From DAIRUS01 sp036803205 (lineage in GTDB: Bacteria; Patescibacteriota; Minisyncoccia; Minisyncoccales; GBS-2), in contig DAIRUS010000004.1 of NCBI GenBank assembly GCA_036803205.1, positions 1-58,214 on the forward strand: DNA of 58,214 nt, written 5' to 3'. The notes under the pieces were generated by a model that saw only the letters and a program-made list of their open reading frames with translations, had not been told where the DNA came from and did no database searches. Numbering within the stretch: the stretch's first letter is position 1; the number at the start of each line of letters is the position of its first letter. This document shows positions 36,166 to 44,673 of this stretch, piece after piece. The position numbers and the translations under genes are program-made.

Positions 36166-38402
36166 GGAATTTCCTCCTCGACAGATCTTTCTAATTTCCT
36201 TTTAATTTCTTCCATTTTTTTCTTAACCACTTCGTTTTCTGGGTTCAAATTCTCAACAATTTCCAACTCTTCTAAGGCCTTTTCGAACTCTCCTTTTTTC
36301 TCAAAAGAAAGAGCCAAAGAAAAGCGGGCGTTAGAATAGTTAGGGAAAATCCGGATAGCTTCTTGAAATTGCTCAATGGCTTTGTCGGTCTCACCATTAT
36401 TATAATATAATCTCCCTAAATGAAAATAGGCTTCAGAACTAGAGGGAAATTCCCTAACTAAATTTTCAAATTCAGAAATTGCTTCTTTTGTTCTTTCTTC
36501 CTGCTCCAAAAGTAACCCTAACTGGATTTTAGCTATTGCCAATTGGGGTACCAAATCTAGGGCCTTTTTAAAACTCTCTCTGGCTTCATTGAATTTTCTT
36601 AATTGAGCTTGAATCTTTCCCACCTCCACATAAAAAAGAGGGTTTTTAGGTTCAAGTAAAACCGCTTTTTGATAAGCTTCTAGAGCTAAATTATTGGCTG
36701 CTAAATCACGGTAAATATCAGCTAAATTTTGTTGATAAAGAATCTGATTAGGGGCCAAAAGCGTTGCTCTGTTAGCTAAAGCGGCAGCGGAAGCACCTAG
36801 GTCTTGCATTAACTTTTGATCTTGTTTTTCCGGGGGCGCATTTAATTCTTGCTGAACCCTTGAAACTAGAGCTAAAGAAAAAGCCATTTGATAATAGGGT
36901 TGATAAGGGTTGAGGTTAAACGATTTTTGGAAAAAACTTATTTTCTTGTCAAGGTCTGGTTCTAAAAAGGCTTTTTGATAGTAATGATCAGCCAAATAAA
37001 ATCTAATTCCAAAAAAAGCTCCAACTACCAAAAGCAAAGCTAAAACGATGACCAGAGTTTCAAAGGCCAAAGTAACCCCTGGAAAATCTCTCAGGGGAAA
37101 ACGTTTTTCTTTACTCAAGCCAAGATTTGCTCCGATGGCTAAACCTAGCCAAAAAAGTCCACCTAAAACCATATTCTGATAAAAGACAAATTGTAAAGCT
37201 ATTAATCCGAATAAAAATATTTTCCAAGAAATACCCTCAAGGTCTGTTTTTTTTAAAATTATCAAAATCAAAAGCCAGATTAAAATCAAGAGAAAACAAA
37301 TTCCTCCTAAAAATCCCAAAGTAGCTAAAATTTCCGCCAAATTATTCCCCGGCCGGTCCCATCTCAACTGCCAGAAAAATCCTTGATTCATTCGGTCCGA
37401 TTTAAATTGGGAAAAATTGGAAAGGAAAGTACCAATACCAGATCCCAAAAAACCATTTTTAATATTACTGGTGACAGCTTTAAAGCCAATTGCCCAGGAC
37501 TCTCGTTGATCTAAAATTTGTTCTCGGGGAAAATTCAAGGCCCAAGAAATTCTCCCAGAAAAACCAGCTAGTAAATTTTCAAAATTAAGAAAAGAAAAAA
37601 TTAGGGCAATGATAATTAAAAAAATAGGAAAGATAAATTTGTCAATCTCCTCTTTAAGGACCACCTGGCGTAAGGAGAGAATGACAAAAAATATTAAGCT
37701 TAGACTCAACAAAATCCAGGCTGAAAGAAAATCGAAAATTAAAAGTAAAGGAAGACTTAAAACTAAAAAGAGAGTATAAAAAAATTTTGCTATTCTCTTT
37801 AACTCTTTTTTAACTAAAAGCCGCGAAAGTACCAACAAAATTATCAGCGAAAGAAAGACTGCTAAACTCTCAACCGATGGACCGACGGGGTTAAAAATGG
37901 CAATTGATTGCAAATAAGGAATTTTTAGCCAGAATCCGAATAAAGAAAAATAAGCCCAAAAAAGAACAAAGAAAGAGGAAAAAAGTAAACTATTAAAAAT
38001 ACCCCTGAAAGTAATTAATCCTTCTTCGCCTTCAATCCCTAATTTCAAATTGTTTCTGATTAAAAAATAAAGGCCGAAAAAAGCAAAGAGGGCTAAAAAG
38101 CCATTACTAAATCGGCCATAGGTACCAAAAATACCTGAAGATTTATCTGCGGAAAAAGCAAAAGAAAAAATAGTAATAAGGAGAAAAATTAAAATCAAAA
38201 CGTCTAGCTGGCTCCAGCGAAATCTAATTTCCTTATCCATCAAAATCTCTTTCAAGAGCCAAAGCAAAACCCCTGTCCAGCTTAGAAAAAAAACTAAATA
38301 AAGTTTATTAAACTCTAAAAACTCAAAAGAAAAAGGAAGCCAAAAAATTGGCAGCAAAAAAATAATTAGATAGACTAAAATTTTCAAAATTTGCTTTAAC
38401 AT
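36162..38402 (-). CDS. O-antigen ligase-like membrane protein with C-terminal TPR repeats
   Basis: This 746-residue protein has about a dozen hydrophobic helices in its first 460 residues, with a large outer loop (SGIGTFLSNFSQF and WDRPGNNLAEILATLGFLGG) typical of the Wzy/WaaL O-antigen ligase family. From about residue 480 come tandem tetratricopeptide repeats, for example NLALEAYQKAVLLEPKNPLF and KAIEQFQEAIRIFPNYSNAR. The family joins or polymerises surface glycans. TPR fusion of this kind is common in candidate-phyla genomes. A good promoter lies at 38415-38442. Confidence 0.82.
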   Translation of the reverse strand: MLKQILKILVYLIIFLLPIFWLPFSFEFLEFNKLYLVFFLSWTGVLLWLLKEILMDKEIRFRWSQLDVLILIFLLITIFSFAFSADKSSGIFGTYGRFSNGFLALFAFFGLYFLIRNNLKLGIEGEEGLITFRGIFNSLLFSSFFVLFWAYFSLFGFWLKIPYLQSIAIFNPVGPSVESLAVFLSLIILLVLSRLLVKKELKRIAKFFYTLFLVLSLPLLLIFDFLSAWILLSLSLIFFVILSLRQVVLKEEIDKFIFPIFLIIIALIFSFLNFENLLAGFSGRISWALNFPREQILDQRESWAIGFKAVTSNIKNGFLGSGIGTFLSNFSQFKSDRMNQGFFWQLRWDRPGNNLAEILATLGFLGGICFLLILIWLLILIILKKTDLEGISWKIFLFGLIALQFVFYQNMVLGGLFWLGLAIGANLGLSKEKRFPLRDFPGVTLAFETLVIVLALLLVVGAFFGIRFYLADHYYQKAFLEPDLDKKISFFQKSFNLNPYQPYYQMAFSLALVSRVQQELNAPPEKQDQKLMQDLGASAAALANRATLLAPNQILYQQNLADIYRDLAANNLALEAYQKAVLLEPKNPLFYVEVGKIQAQLRKFNEARESFKKALDLVPQLAIAKIQLGLLLEQEERTKEAISEFENLVREFPSSSEAYFHLGRLYYNNGETDKAIEQFQEAIRIFPNYSNARFSLALSFEKKGEFEKALEELEIVENLNPENEVVKKKMEEIKRKLERSVEEEIP

Positions 38403-38414
38403 ATTAGTAACTTT

Positions 38415-38442
38415 AACATACCACTTCTTATCATAATGTCAA
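38415..38442 (-). promoter_or_regulatory. Promoter of the O-antigen ligase/TPR gene
   Basis: The minus strand has a perfect TTGACA (38442-38437), a 16-base spacer and TATGTT (38420-38415), just upstream of the gene's ATG. This makes the gene a transcription unit separate from rodA. Confidence 0.65.
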
Positions 38443-38482
38443 GAACTTTGTTTGCATTTTTTTGACAATTTTTAATCTCTAT

Positions 38483-39559
38483 TCAGTGAATTCTGATACT
38501 TTGCAACAGTCCTAATCCGATAAAGATGGCAATCAAATTTGAACCGCCGTAACTAATTAAAGGTAAAGAAATACCAATGATTGGCAAAAGTCCAAGATTC
38601 ATCCCAATATTAATAAAGATTTGACTGCTTAAAATAATAGCCAAGCCAGTAGCAAAAAGTCGGGGGAAATTACTTTTGGCCAAGAGGGCAGTTTTTATTA
38701 TCCGCCAGATTAAAAGAGAAAATAAGGTAAGTAAAATTCCAACCCCAATTAAGCCAAATTCTTCAGCAATGGCGGCGAAAATAAAATCAGTCTGAGATTC
38801 AGGTAAAAAACCATATTGGGTTTGGGAACCTTTGCCAAATCCTTGGCCAAAAATTTTGCCCGAACCAATGGCGATTTTGGCCTGATTTTGATTCCAGCTT
38901 ACCCCCAAAGGATCATAAGGTTCAAAAAAACTCAAAATCCTCGCTTTTTGATAATCTTTCAAAAAAAATAACCAAGCTAAAACAAAAGTTAAAAGACCAC
39001 AAAGACAAAGAATTAAAAAATGACGAAGTTTAATCCCGGAGACAATTAATATGCCGATCCAGAACAGAATCAAAATCAGGGCTGAGCCCAAATTTGGTTG
39101 AAAAAAAATTAAAATGGCAGGCAAAAAAACATAAAAACCGGAAATTAAGATATGAACTATCCGATACATTTCTATGTGCCGCATTGAAAAATACTTTGCT
39201 AGTAAAATTATTAAAACAATTTTGGTAAACTCGATTGGATCAATAGAAATTGGTCCCAATTTATACCACCCCTTCACTCCCCTTATTGGGGCAACGAAGA
39301 AAAGGCCGACCAAAGAAATGAGAGAAAGGAAATAAAAAAACAAAATTAAATAAGGGTCTGCCCGTAGAACCCTATAATCAAAAAGAGGCAATATCAACAT
39401 TAAAAAAAATCCAACCCCTAAAAAAATAATTTGCTTTTTGAAATTCAAAAAATCTCCTCTACTCAAAGATGAACTATAAATTGATAAAAGTCCAATGCCA
39501 ACTAATAGTAAAGCAGAGATTACTAAAATCCAATCTAATTTTTTCAAATAACTAAACAT
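38483..39559 (-). CDS. rodA: Rod-shape-determining SEDS protein RodA
   Basis: This 358-residue protein with about ten membrane helices starts FSYLKKLDWILVISALLLVG. It carries the SEDS motifs RGVKGWYKLGPISIDPIEFT, FIFAAIAEEFGLIGVGILL and the C-terminal LPLISYGGSNLIA. It polymerises peptidoglycan glycan strands during elongation. No class B penicillin-binding protein partner is encoded beside it here. It follows ligA by 37 bases. Confidence 0.93.
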   Translation of the reverse strand: MFSYLKKLDWILVISALLLVGIGLLSIYSSSLSRGDFLNFKKQIIFLGVGFFLMLILPLFDYRVLRADPYLILFFYFLSLISLVGLFFVAPIRGVKGWYKLGPISIDPIEFTKIVLIILLAKYFSMRHIEMYRIVHILISGFYVFLPAILIFFQPNLGSALILILFWIGILIVSGIKLRHFLILCLCGLLTFVLAWLFFLKDYQKARILSFFEPYDPLGVSWNQNQAKIAIGSGKIFGQGFGKGSQTQYGFLPESQTDFIFAAIAEEFGLIGVGILLTLFSLLIWRIIKTALLAKSNFPRLFATGLAIILSSQIFINIGMNLGLLPIIGISLPLISYGGSNLIAIFIGLGLLQSIRIH

Positions 39560-39596
39560 AAAACAAAGGAGATAAAGAAAAATTCTTTAATTTCTT

Positions 39597-41696
39597 CTAA
39601 TCTTTTTTGATTTTCCTGATTAATTTTAGAAATTCTTGCTCGTTAAGGATTTTTATCCCAAGAGATTTAGCTTTTTCATATTTTGAGCCAGGCTCTTTGC
39701 CGACAATAACAAAATCAGTTTTTTTAGAAACTGATTCTGAAACTTTCCCGCCCCCTGCTCTAATTTTTGCCCTTGCCTCCTCCCGAGTCATTGTTTCTAA
39801 TCTGCCTGTTAAAACAAATGTTTTTCCCTTTAGGGATTGATAGTTTGACCTCTTTTCTTCAATAATTTCAATCCCTACTTTATTTAATTTTTCTAATAAC
39901 TGGAGGTTATTTTTATCTTGAAAATAATCATAAATTGATTGGGCAACAACCGGGCCAATGTCTTTTATCTTTTGGAGCTCTTCTAACGAAGCATTTTTTA
40001 GCTTCTCAATTGAACCAAAGTATTGTGCCAAATCTTGAGCAGTTTTTTCGCCCACATTTCTGATTCCCAAAGCATAAATAAATTTCCAAAAGGAAATTTT
40101 TTTCTTTGTTTCAATAGCTGAAATTAAATTTTGGGCTGATTTTTCCCCGAATCTCTCTAAAACTGAAATGTCCCCTTCTTTTAATAAAAACAAATCAGCA
40201 GGATCGGAAATTAGTCCCTCGTCAAATAGCCGATCAACAATTTTGGGGCCCAAACCCACAATATCAAACGAGGAAACAAAATGATAAAAATATTCTCTTT
40301 CCCTTGCTGGGCATCTTTGATTTTTACATCGCCACAAAGCCTGTCCTTCTGGTTTAATTAATTTTTTTCCACAGGCAGGACAATTTTTTGGAAAGCAAAT
40401 CTCTCTTTCTTTGCCTGTTCTTAATTCTGGTAAAACTTTCACGATGTCGGGAATGACATCGCCCGCCCGACCAACAATAACCGTATCACCAATTTTTATT
40501 CCTAATCTTTTGATCTCATCTTCATTATGCAAGGTTGCCCGGCTAATTGTTACTCCACCAATTTCAACTGGCTTCAACATGGCTACTGGTGTGATTGCCC
40601 CACTTCTACCAATTTGAAATTTCACGTCTTCAAGTCGAGTGGTTGCCTGTTTTAATGGAAATTTAAATGCAATTGCTCCTCTCGGCGCTTTTCCAACTAC
40701 TCCCAATTTATCAAAAATTTTATTATCATTAATGGTCACAACTAAACCGTCAATTTCATAAGGCAGTTTTTCTCGATTTTTATACCAAAAATCATGAAAT
40801 TCAAAAACTTCTTTTAAATTTTTACAATACTTTGAGTATTTATTATTTGTTTTAAAGCCCAGGGCGTGTAAAATTTTATGTTCTTCTTCGTGGGTTTTTT
40901 GGCCAAAGTCTGTAAGTAAATCATAAGCGGTTACGTCTAGTTTTCTTTTAGCGGTAATTTTTGGATCTAACTGCCTAACTGAACCAGCGGCCAAATTTCG
41001 AGGATTGGCAAAAGGTAATTGACCAGATTTAATTTGTTCTTTATTAACTTTTTCAAAATTTTTTTTGGTAATAATTGCCTCCCCCCTTACTACAACTTGA
41101 TAAGCTGTCAATGTTCTGCCATTCGATTTTCTCTGACTTTTTATATTTTGGACAATTTCTTTCAAACCAACTTTTTCTAAATCTTTTACCACCCCATCTA
41201 TTTCTCTCAATTTTAAGGGAATTGATTCAATGGTTTTTAAATTTTGAGTCACATCTTCACCAATTAACCCATCTCCTCTGGTTAAACCGGTAACTAAAAT
41301 TCCATTTTCATAAATAAGTTCTATTGCCAAACCATCAAGTTTTGGCTCGCAATAATAATCGATTTTTGAAACCTCCTCAGGGGTTAAAAGTTTTGAATTT
41401 CTTTCTAGCCAATCCTCCATATCGTCTCGAGAAAAGGCGTCATTGAAAGAAAGCATTGGCGCGGGGTGTTTAACTTTTTCAAATTTTTCTAGTGGCTTTC
41501 CGCCAACTCTTTGAGTGGGCGAATCCGGAGTGATAAACTCGGGGAATTTTTGTTCCAAATCAAAAAGTTCTTTTTTCAAAGAATCTAAAGCCGCCTCGGA
41601 AATTTCTTGCCTATCTAACACATGGTATAAATAGCGGTGGTAATCAATTGCCTTTTTTAATTTTTCAATCCTCTTTTTAGCTTCAGTTTTATCCAT
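39597..41696 (-). CDS. ligA: NAD-dependent DNA ligase
   Basis: This 699-residue ligase has an N-terminal Ia domain, the adenylation site CEPKLDGLAIELIY with Lys119, and an OB domain. A four-cysteine zinc finger (CPACGKKL...CKNQRCPA) precedes HhH repeats (IRNVGEKTAQDLAQYFGS) and a C-terminal BRCT domain (GKTFVLTGRLETMTREEAR). It seals nicks during replication and repair. A TATAAT box at 41714-41719 stands just before the ATG. Confidence 0.98.
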   Translation of the reverse strand: MDKTEAKKRIEKLKKAIDYHRYLYHVLDRQEISEAALDSLKKELFDLEQKFPEFITPDSPTQRVGGKPLEKFEKVKHPAPMLSFNDAFSRDDMEDWLERNSKLLTPEEVSKIDYYCEPKLDGLAIELIYENGILVTGLTRGDGLIGEDVTQNLKTIESIPLKLREIDGVVKDLEKVGLKEIVQNIKSQRKSNGRTLTAYQVVVRGEAIITKKNFEKVNKEQIKSGQLPFANPRNLAAGSVRQLDPKITAKRKLDVTAYDLLTDFGQKTHEEEHKILHALGFKTNNKYSKYCKNLKEVFEFHDFWYKNREKLPYEIDGLVVTINDNKIFDKLGVVGKAPRGAIAFKFPLKQATTRLEDVKFQIGRSGAITPVAMLKPVEIGGVTISRATLHNEDEIKRLGIKIGDTVIVGRAGDVIPDIVKVLPELRTGKEREICFPKNCPACGKKLIKPEGQALWRCKNQRCPAREREYFYHFVSSFDIVGLGPKIVDRLFDEGLISDPADLFLLKEGDISVLERFGEKSAQNLISAIETKKKISFWKFIYALGIRNVGEKTAQDLAQYFGSIEKLKNASLEELQKIKDIGPVVAQSIYDYFQDKNNLQLLEKLNKVGIEIIEEKRSNYQSLKGKTFVLTGRLETMTREEARAKIRAGGGKVSESVSKKTDFVIVGKEPGSKYEKAKSLGIKILNEQEFLKLIRKIKKD

Positions 41697-41713
41697 AATA
41701 CATAATTAATTAT

Positions 41714-41719
41714 ATTATA
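41714..41719 (-). promoter_or_regulatory. -10 box of ligA
   Basis: A perfect TATAAT on the minus strand lies 17 bases before the ligA ATG. No clear -35 is visible. Palindrome B1 lies about 85 bases further upstream. Confidence 0.45.
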
Positions 41720-41803
41720 CTTCAATTTTTAAAATAAAAACGTCGGCAACTTTTATGATTTTACTAACAACTACTCCTCTTCTTCCTAAAAGAACAACCC
41801 TCC

Positions 41804-41841
41804 TTACATAAATTAACAACGACCGTTTGCCTTTTATGTAA
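41804..41841 (-). repeat. Family B palindrome, copy B1 (inverted orientation)
   Basis: This 38-bp element has outer arms TTACATAAA and TTTATGTAA around AACGACCGTTT. Read on the minus strand it aligns with the other copies through the oriented core AAACGGTCGTT. It lies beyond the 3' end of the PaaX-like gene, 77 bases from copy B2, and upstream of ligA. Confidence 0.88.
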
Positions 41842-41918
41842 TGTTAGAAAACCTTTCCTTTACTTCCTTTTCAAATAATATCTTTTTATTTTTTTTTCGA
41901 TAAACTATTTTCTAAAAA

Positions 41919-41955
41919 TTACATAAAATTCAAACGATCGTTAAAATTTATGTAA
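41919..41955 (+). repeat. Family B palindrome, copy B2 (overlaps gene 3' end)
   Basis: This 37-bp element has arms TTACATAAAA and TTTATGTAA around AAACGATCGTT. The right arm encodes the last four residues and stop codon of the PaaX-like gene (Leu-His-Lys-Phe-stop), so repeat and gene are physically interlocked. Confidence 0.9.
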
Positions 41956-42726
41956 GGGAGGTTTAAGTTTTTTCTTAACAATTTTTAGATAAAGTTGGTA
42001 GGCTTCTCCCCCCAGCCAATTGTCAGGATAAAGTTCTTTTGGCAACCGAGGATCCATTTTTAAAATCGCGTGATACCGAAAAAATACTTCCCAGGGCAAT
42101 AAGTTCTCTTTGTTTTCAAAATCAATAATAAATTTTTGATATTCTCTTTGAACTTCAGAAATTTTCCAAATTCTTTCAGCCAATATTTTAGACGCCTCCT
42201 GGCCCACTCTATTTGAAATGGCTAAAATCACATAGGGGGTTAAGTCTAGGTCTTTGACGATTTTCTCAATGTCGCCTAAAAAATTATAAGGGCAAATCCA
42301 AATACTATTTTGCAGTTTCCCAAAACCCAAGGAGATTAAATTTTCTCTCAAGATATCTCTTTTTCGCCGAAGCTTTTCCGGTATATCAAAATTGACTAAA
42401 TACCAATTCCCGTCCCAGTGAGATGGCGTGGGGTCTTCGGGAAAAATGTTTTTTAATCTTTTTTGTCCTTCTTCAGTGACTTCCAAGTCTTCCTTAATCC
42501 AACCCTTTTGCCTAGCATAAGAAACTGCTCTCTTGATAGTGAAATAATTTATTTTTTGCATTCTCATATCCATTTTACCAAGAGTATAAGGAAGAGATCT
42601 GCCAAAGCGAGGATCGGTTAGCATTTCATATCCAAAATTCAAAAATACTAAAATTACATCAGTCAGAGAAGCTAATAATCCTTCGCTTATTTCCAGAATT
42701 TTTTTACTTATTTTTGATTTAGCCAT
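41941..42726 (-). CDS. PaaX-family winged-helix regulator with Cas2-like domain
   Basis: From the ATG at 42726 this protein has 261 residues; ATGs at 42756 and 42765 are alternatives. The N-terminal part (KISKKILEISEGLLASLTDV, then FTIKRAVSYARQKGWIKEDL and EVTEEGQKRLKN) reads as the PaaX winged helix. The middle part (HWDGNWYLVNFDI, LISLGFGKLQNSIWICPYN) is the Cas2-like ferredoxin fold, and a C-terminal helical domain with WEVFFRYHAILKMDPRLPKE completes the PaaX layout. PaaX itself represses phenylacetate genes; none are here. No cas1, effector or true array is present, so an adaptation role is unlikely. It is surrounded by five family B palindromes, which are good candidates for its operators. 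Confidence 0.8.
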   Translation of the reverse strand: MAKSKISKKILEISEGLLASLTDVILVFLNFGYEMLTDPRFGRSLPYTLGKMDMRMQKINYFTIKRAVSYARQKGWIKEDLEVTEEGQKRLKNIFPEDPTPSHWDGNWYLVNFDIPEKLRRKRDILRENLISLGFGKLQNSIWICPYNFLGDIEKIVKDLDLTPYVILAISNRVGQEASKILAERIWKISEVQREYQKFIIDFENKENLLPWEVFFRYHAILKMDPRLPKELYPDNWLGGEAYQLYLKIVKKKLKPPLHKF

Positions 42727-42759
42727 ACATCTTATTTGTTTTTCCTTTTCTACCATATT

Positions 42760-42796
42760 TAACATAAAAAGTAAACGATCGTTCAAATTTTATGTA
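42760..42796 (+). repeat. Family B palindrome, copy B3 (upstream of the PaaX-like gene)
   Basis: This 37-bp element has arms TAACATAAAA and TTTTATGTAA around AAACGATCGTT. It sits directly before the gene's ATG candidates. Its ACATAAAAT sequence could act as part of a -10 region, so binding here would be expected to affect the gene's own expression. Confidence 0.88.
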
Positions 42797-42891
42797 ACAA
42801 GGAGACAAAAATAATTTTTCCCACTAATTTAATTTTTGATAATTATTTATGGAAAAATTTAATAAAATTAGTAAAAGAAGAAAAAAAGAAG

Positions 42892-42929
42892 TTACATAAA
42901 AGACAAGCGGTCGTTGTTAATTTATGTAA
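42892..42929 (+). repeat. Family B palindrome, copy B4
   Basis: This 38-bp element has arms TTACATAAAA and TTTATGTAA around AAGCGGTCGTT. Its right half (CGTTGTTAATTTATGTAA) is identical to that of B1 read on the minus strand, so the two are close relatives in opposite orientation. Confidence 0.9.
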
Positions 42930-43009
42930 AATTAAAGTTTATATTATGAAAATCAGGTTTTATTCAAAGTTTAGGCAAAATTTAGTTTTTAAAAAAACCG
43001 TTTTCGTTA

Positions 43010-43047
43010 TAACATAAAATGGAAGCGGTCGTTTGAGTTTTATGTAA
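43010..43047 (+). repeat. Family B palindrome, copy B5
   Basis: This 38-bp element has arms TAACATAAAA and TTTTATGTAA around AAGCGGTCGTT. It is 80 bases from B4 and 81 bases from the end of the pilin gene. Confidence 0.88.
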
Positions 43048-43128
43048 AGGCGTTGCGATGAAAAAATTAGGGAAAAAGAATTCAGAAGATTAGAATTAGA
43101 GAAGTAGAATAAAAAGACTAATTAATGT

Positions 43129-43554
43129 TTAGTAATCAACGTGGATGGCTCGGAGGTAGCCTCGATAATTACCGATCGATTTTAGGCAATAATTTGGAGC
43201 AACACAAAAACCGCTACTTACTGGATTGCAATTTGATTCTGGACACTGAGGCGTTGAACTTGGACAATCAGGTTTAAGATCACGGTCGCAACATTCACAA
43301 ATAATCCGGTAAGAAGCTCCATCAACAGGATTTGAAGAATTGGGCGGAGGAATATTCTCGGTAAGTAATATTTCCTCAATACCAGCATTGGCAGCATAAA
43401 AAGCTCTGACCGAATAACCTACTTCACTAACCATCTTGGTCTGTTCACTCATAAAATGAGCTATTCCTAAGGCGATAGCTAAAATAATGTTCAAAATTAA
43501 AACTGCCAGCAAAAGTGAAACTCCTTTTTCATTTTTAAAAATAAATCTCTTCAT
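43129..43554 (-). CDS. PilX-like pilin-pathway protein, cysteine-rich
   Basis: This 141-residue protein has a short basic start, NEKGVSLLLAVLILNIILAI as a type IV pilin-like hydrophobic helix, and then MVSEVGYSVRAFYAANAGIE, which is typical of PilX-type minor pilins. The C-terminal half is unusual: eight cysteines fall within about 40 residues (IICECCDRDLKPDC onward). The cleavage motif is less canonical than in its neighbours. It overlaps the preceding pilin gene by four bases and ends the pilin operon. Confidence 0.7.
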   Translation of the reverse strand: MKRFIFKNEKGVSLLLAVLILNIILAIALGIAHFMSEQTKMVSEVGYSVRAFYAANAGIEEILLTENIPPPNSSNPVDGASYRIICECCDRDLKPDCPSSTPQCPESNCNPVSSGFCVAPNYCLKSIGNYRGYLRAIHVDY

Positions 43555-44111
43555 AAATCCAAATCTCTTTGGGAAATAGTGGTTTGAATTGCCATTCTCG
43601 AATCTGGCTGATTCTTCTTTTGAATTTCCAAAAGAATGGTCACTTTAGGTTGCAAAGTGTCACCACTTGTATCTCCGGAGACAATAAATTTAAGATTTGT
43701 AATTTCTAAATCGTTTGGACTCAAATAATTTTCAATACCGTTCCTCCATTCTTTTAATCTGTAGGTCGTGGACTCAAGAAAAAATCTAAGACATTCGCTT
43801 GCACCAGTAAGCGGATTATAGTATCTAAATCTGATTTCGCTCCCTCCAATTGGGGCTTGATAATTAACTTTATATCCCGCCAAACAATTAGTGGTTTGTC
43901 CCCTGATTTCAATGTCATCTTTTTTTGCCATTCTAATGGCATTAGCCATATAATCTAAGACATAAGAGGCGCTGTCAACAATTTCCCTTACTGCTAAAAT
44001 TTTCCTTTGAGCACGCAAAGCACTAATAAAAAAACCAGTGACACTAGCAGCAATCAGCGAAAAAATACTAATTCCAACTAAAAGTTCAATTAAAGTATAA
44101 CCTTTTTTCAT
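43551..44111 (-). CDS. Prepilin-type protein (PilW-like)
   Basis: This 186-residue protein starts MKKGYTLIELLVGISIFSLI, a textbook prepilin leader (cleavage after Gly, Glu at position 5 of the mature protein). The ATG at 44111 forms an ATGA overlap with the previous gene; an upstream TTG is less likely. The long pilin helix is followed by a beta-rich globular domain. It is probably a minor pilin or pseudopilin of a type IV pilus or competence system; the assembly ATPases are not in this window. Confidence 0.82.
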   Translation of the reverse strand: MKKGYTLIELLVGISIFSLIAASVTGFFISALRAQRKILAVREIVDSASYVLDYMANAIRMAKKDDIEIRGQTTNCLAGYKVNYQAPIGGSEIRFRYYNPLTGASECLRFFLESTTYRLKEWRNGIENYLSPNDLEITNLKFIVSGDTSGDTLQPKVTILLEIQKKNQPDSRMAIQTTISQRDLDL

Positions 44112-44626
44112 TTCATCCAATTGGTGATGATATCTACGACCCTAAAATTATTAGTTCTCCCTCTTTCTTGCCATTCCACAACTACTTCTATTTTTATTCT
44201 AGCTGGGTCTGTTTGTTGAAGATAAATCCGCCGCCTGAATTTTGTTGGAGTACCAGAAGAATAACTGTAAAAACCAGTGGCTTCTCGATTCAAATAAGTT
44301 GTTGAGGGAGCAAAATTATTTTTATAATCAATACCATACTCACCTGGAGCCAATCTATTATTCCAACTTATTCCCGCCACCCAATTGCTGTCTCTAATAT
44401 TTTTCACTATCTCAATTCCTTCTTGGGCTAAATAGGAAGCAATAAATCTATCTCTGGCTAAAAAACCAGCTACAAGCGTCTGCCCAATAGAAGCAAAAGC
44501 CGAACCTACTCCTATTGCCAGAATAAAAACGGCAATTAAAACCTCCAACAGGGTAAATCCTTTATTTTTCTTAAATTGAAAACTGAAAAAATTAGACATT
44601 GTCGAAAAATTCGTTAAACAATTCAT
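44108..44626 (-). CDS. Prepilin-type protein (PilV-like)
   Basis: This 172-residue protein has the leader KNKGFTLLEVLIAVFILAIG and a downstream SYLAQEGIEIVKNIRDSNWV, the PilV-type pattern. The start is either the ATG at 44626 or the ATG at 44599; the latter gives a leader length nearer the norm. It is one of three genes with a clear class III signal peptide in this operon. Confidence 0.82.
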   Translation of the reverse strand: MNCLTNFSTMSNFFSFQFKKNKGFTLLEVLIAVFILAIGVGSAFASIGQTLVAGFLARDRFIASYLAQEGIEIVKNIRDSNWVAGISWNNRLAPGEYGIDYKNNFAPSTTYLNREATGFYSYSSGTPTKFRRRIYLQQTDPARIKIEVVVEWQERGRTNNFRVVDIITNWMK

Positions 44627-44673
44627 CCTGCTTATTTCTTACGGAGCTAAACTCTTTAAATTATAAATTATTT

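Larger units (their letters stand above)
42797..43128. other. Gene-free interval carrying palindromes B4 and B5
   Basis: These roughly 330 bases between the PaaX-like gene and the 3' end of the pilin gene cluster hold two palindromes and AT-rich spacers. The B3-B4 spacer (95 bases) contains an imperfect inverted repeat beginning ACTAATTT and ending AAATTAGT. A 23-codon plus-strand frame from about 42946 has no support as a gene. Confidence 0.6.

Noticed and set aside
41804..43047. CRISPR array beside a Cas2-like gene
   Set aside because: The repeats are few, differ in sequence, occur in both orientations, and have 77-95-base spacers with a gene among them. There is no cas1, effector or leader. 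The protein is PaaX-like with a winged-helix domain.
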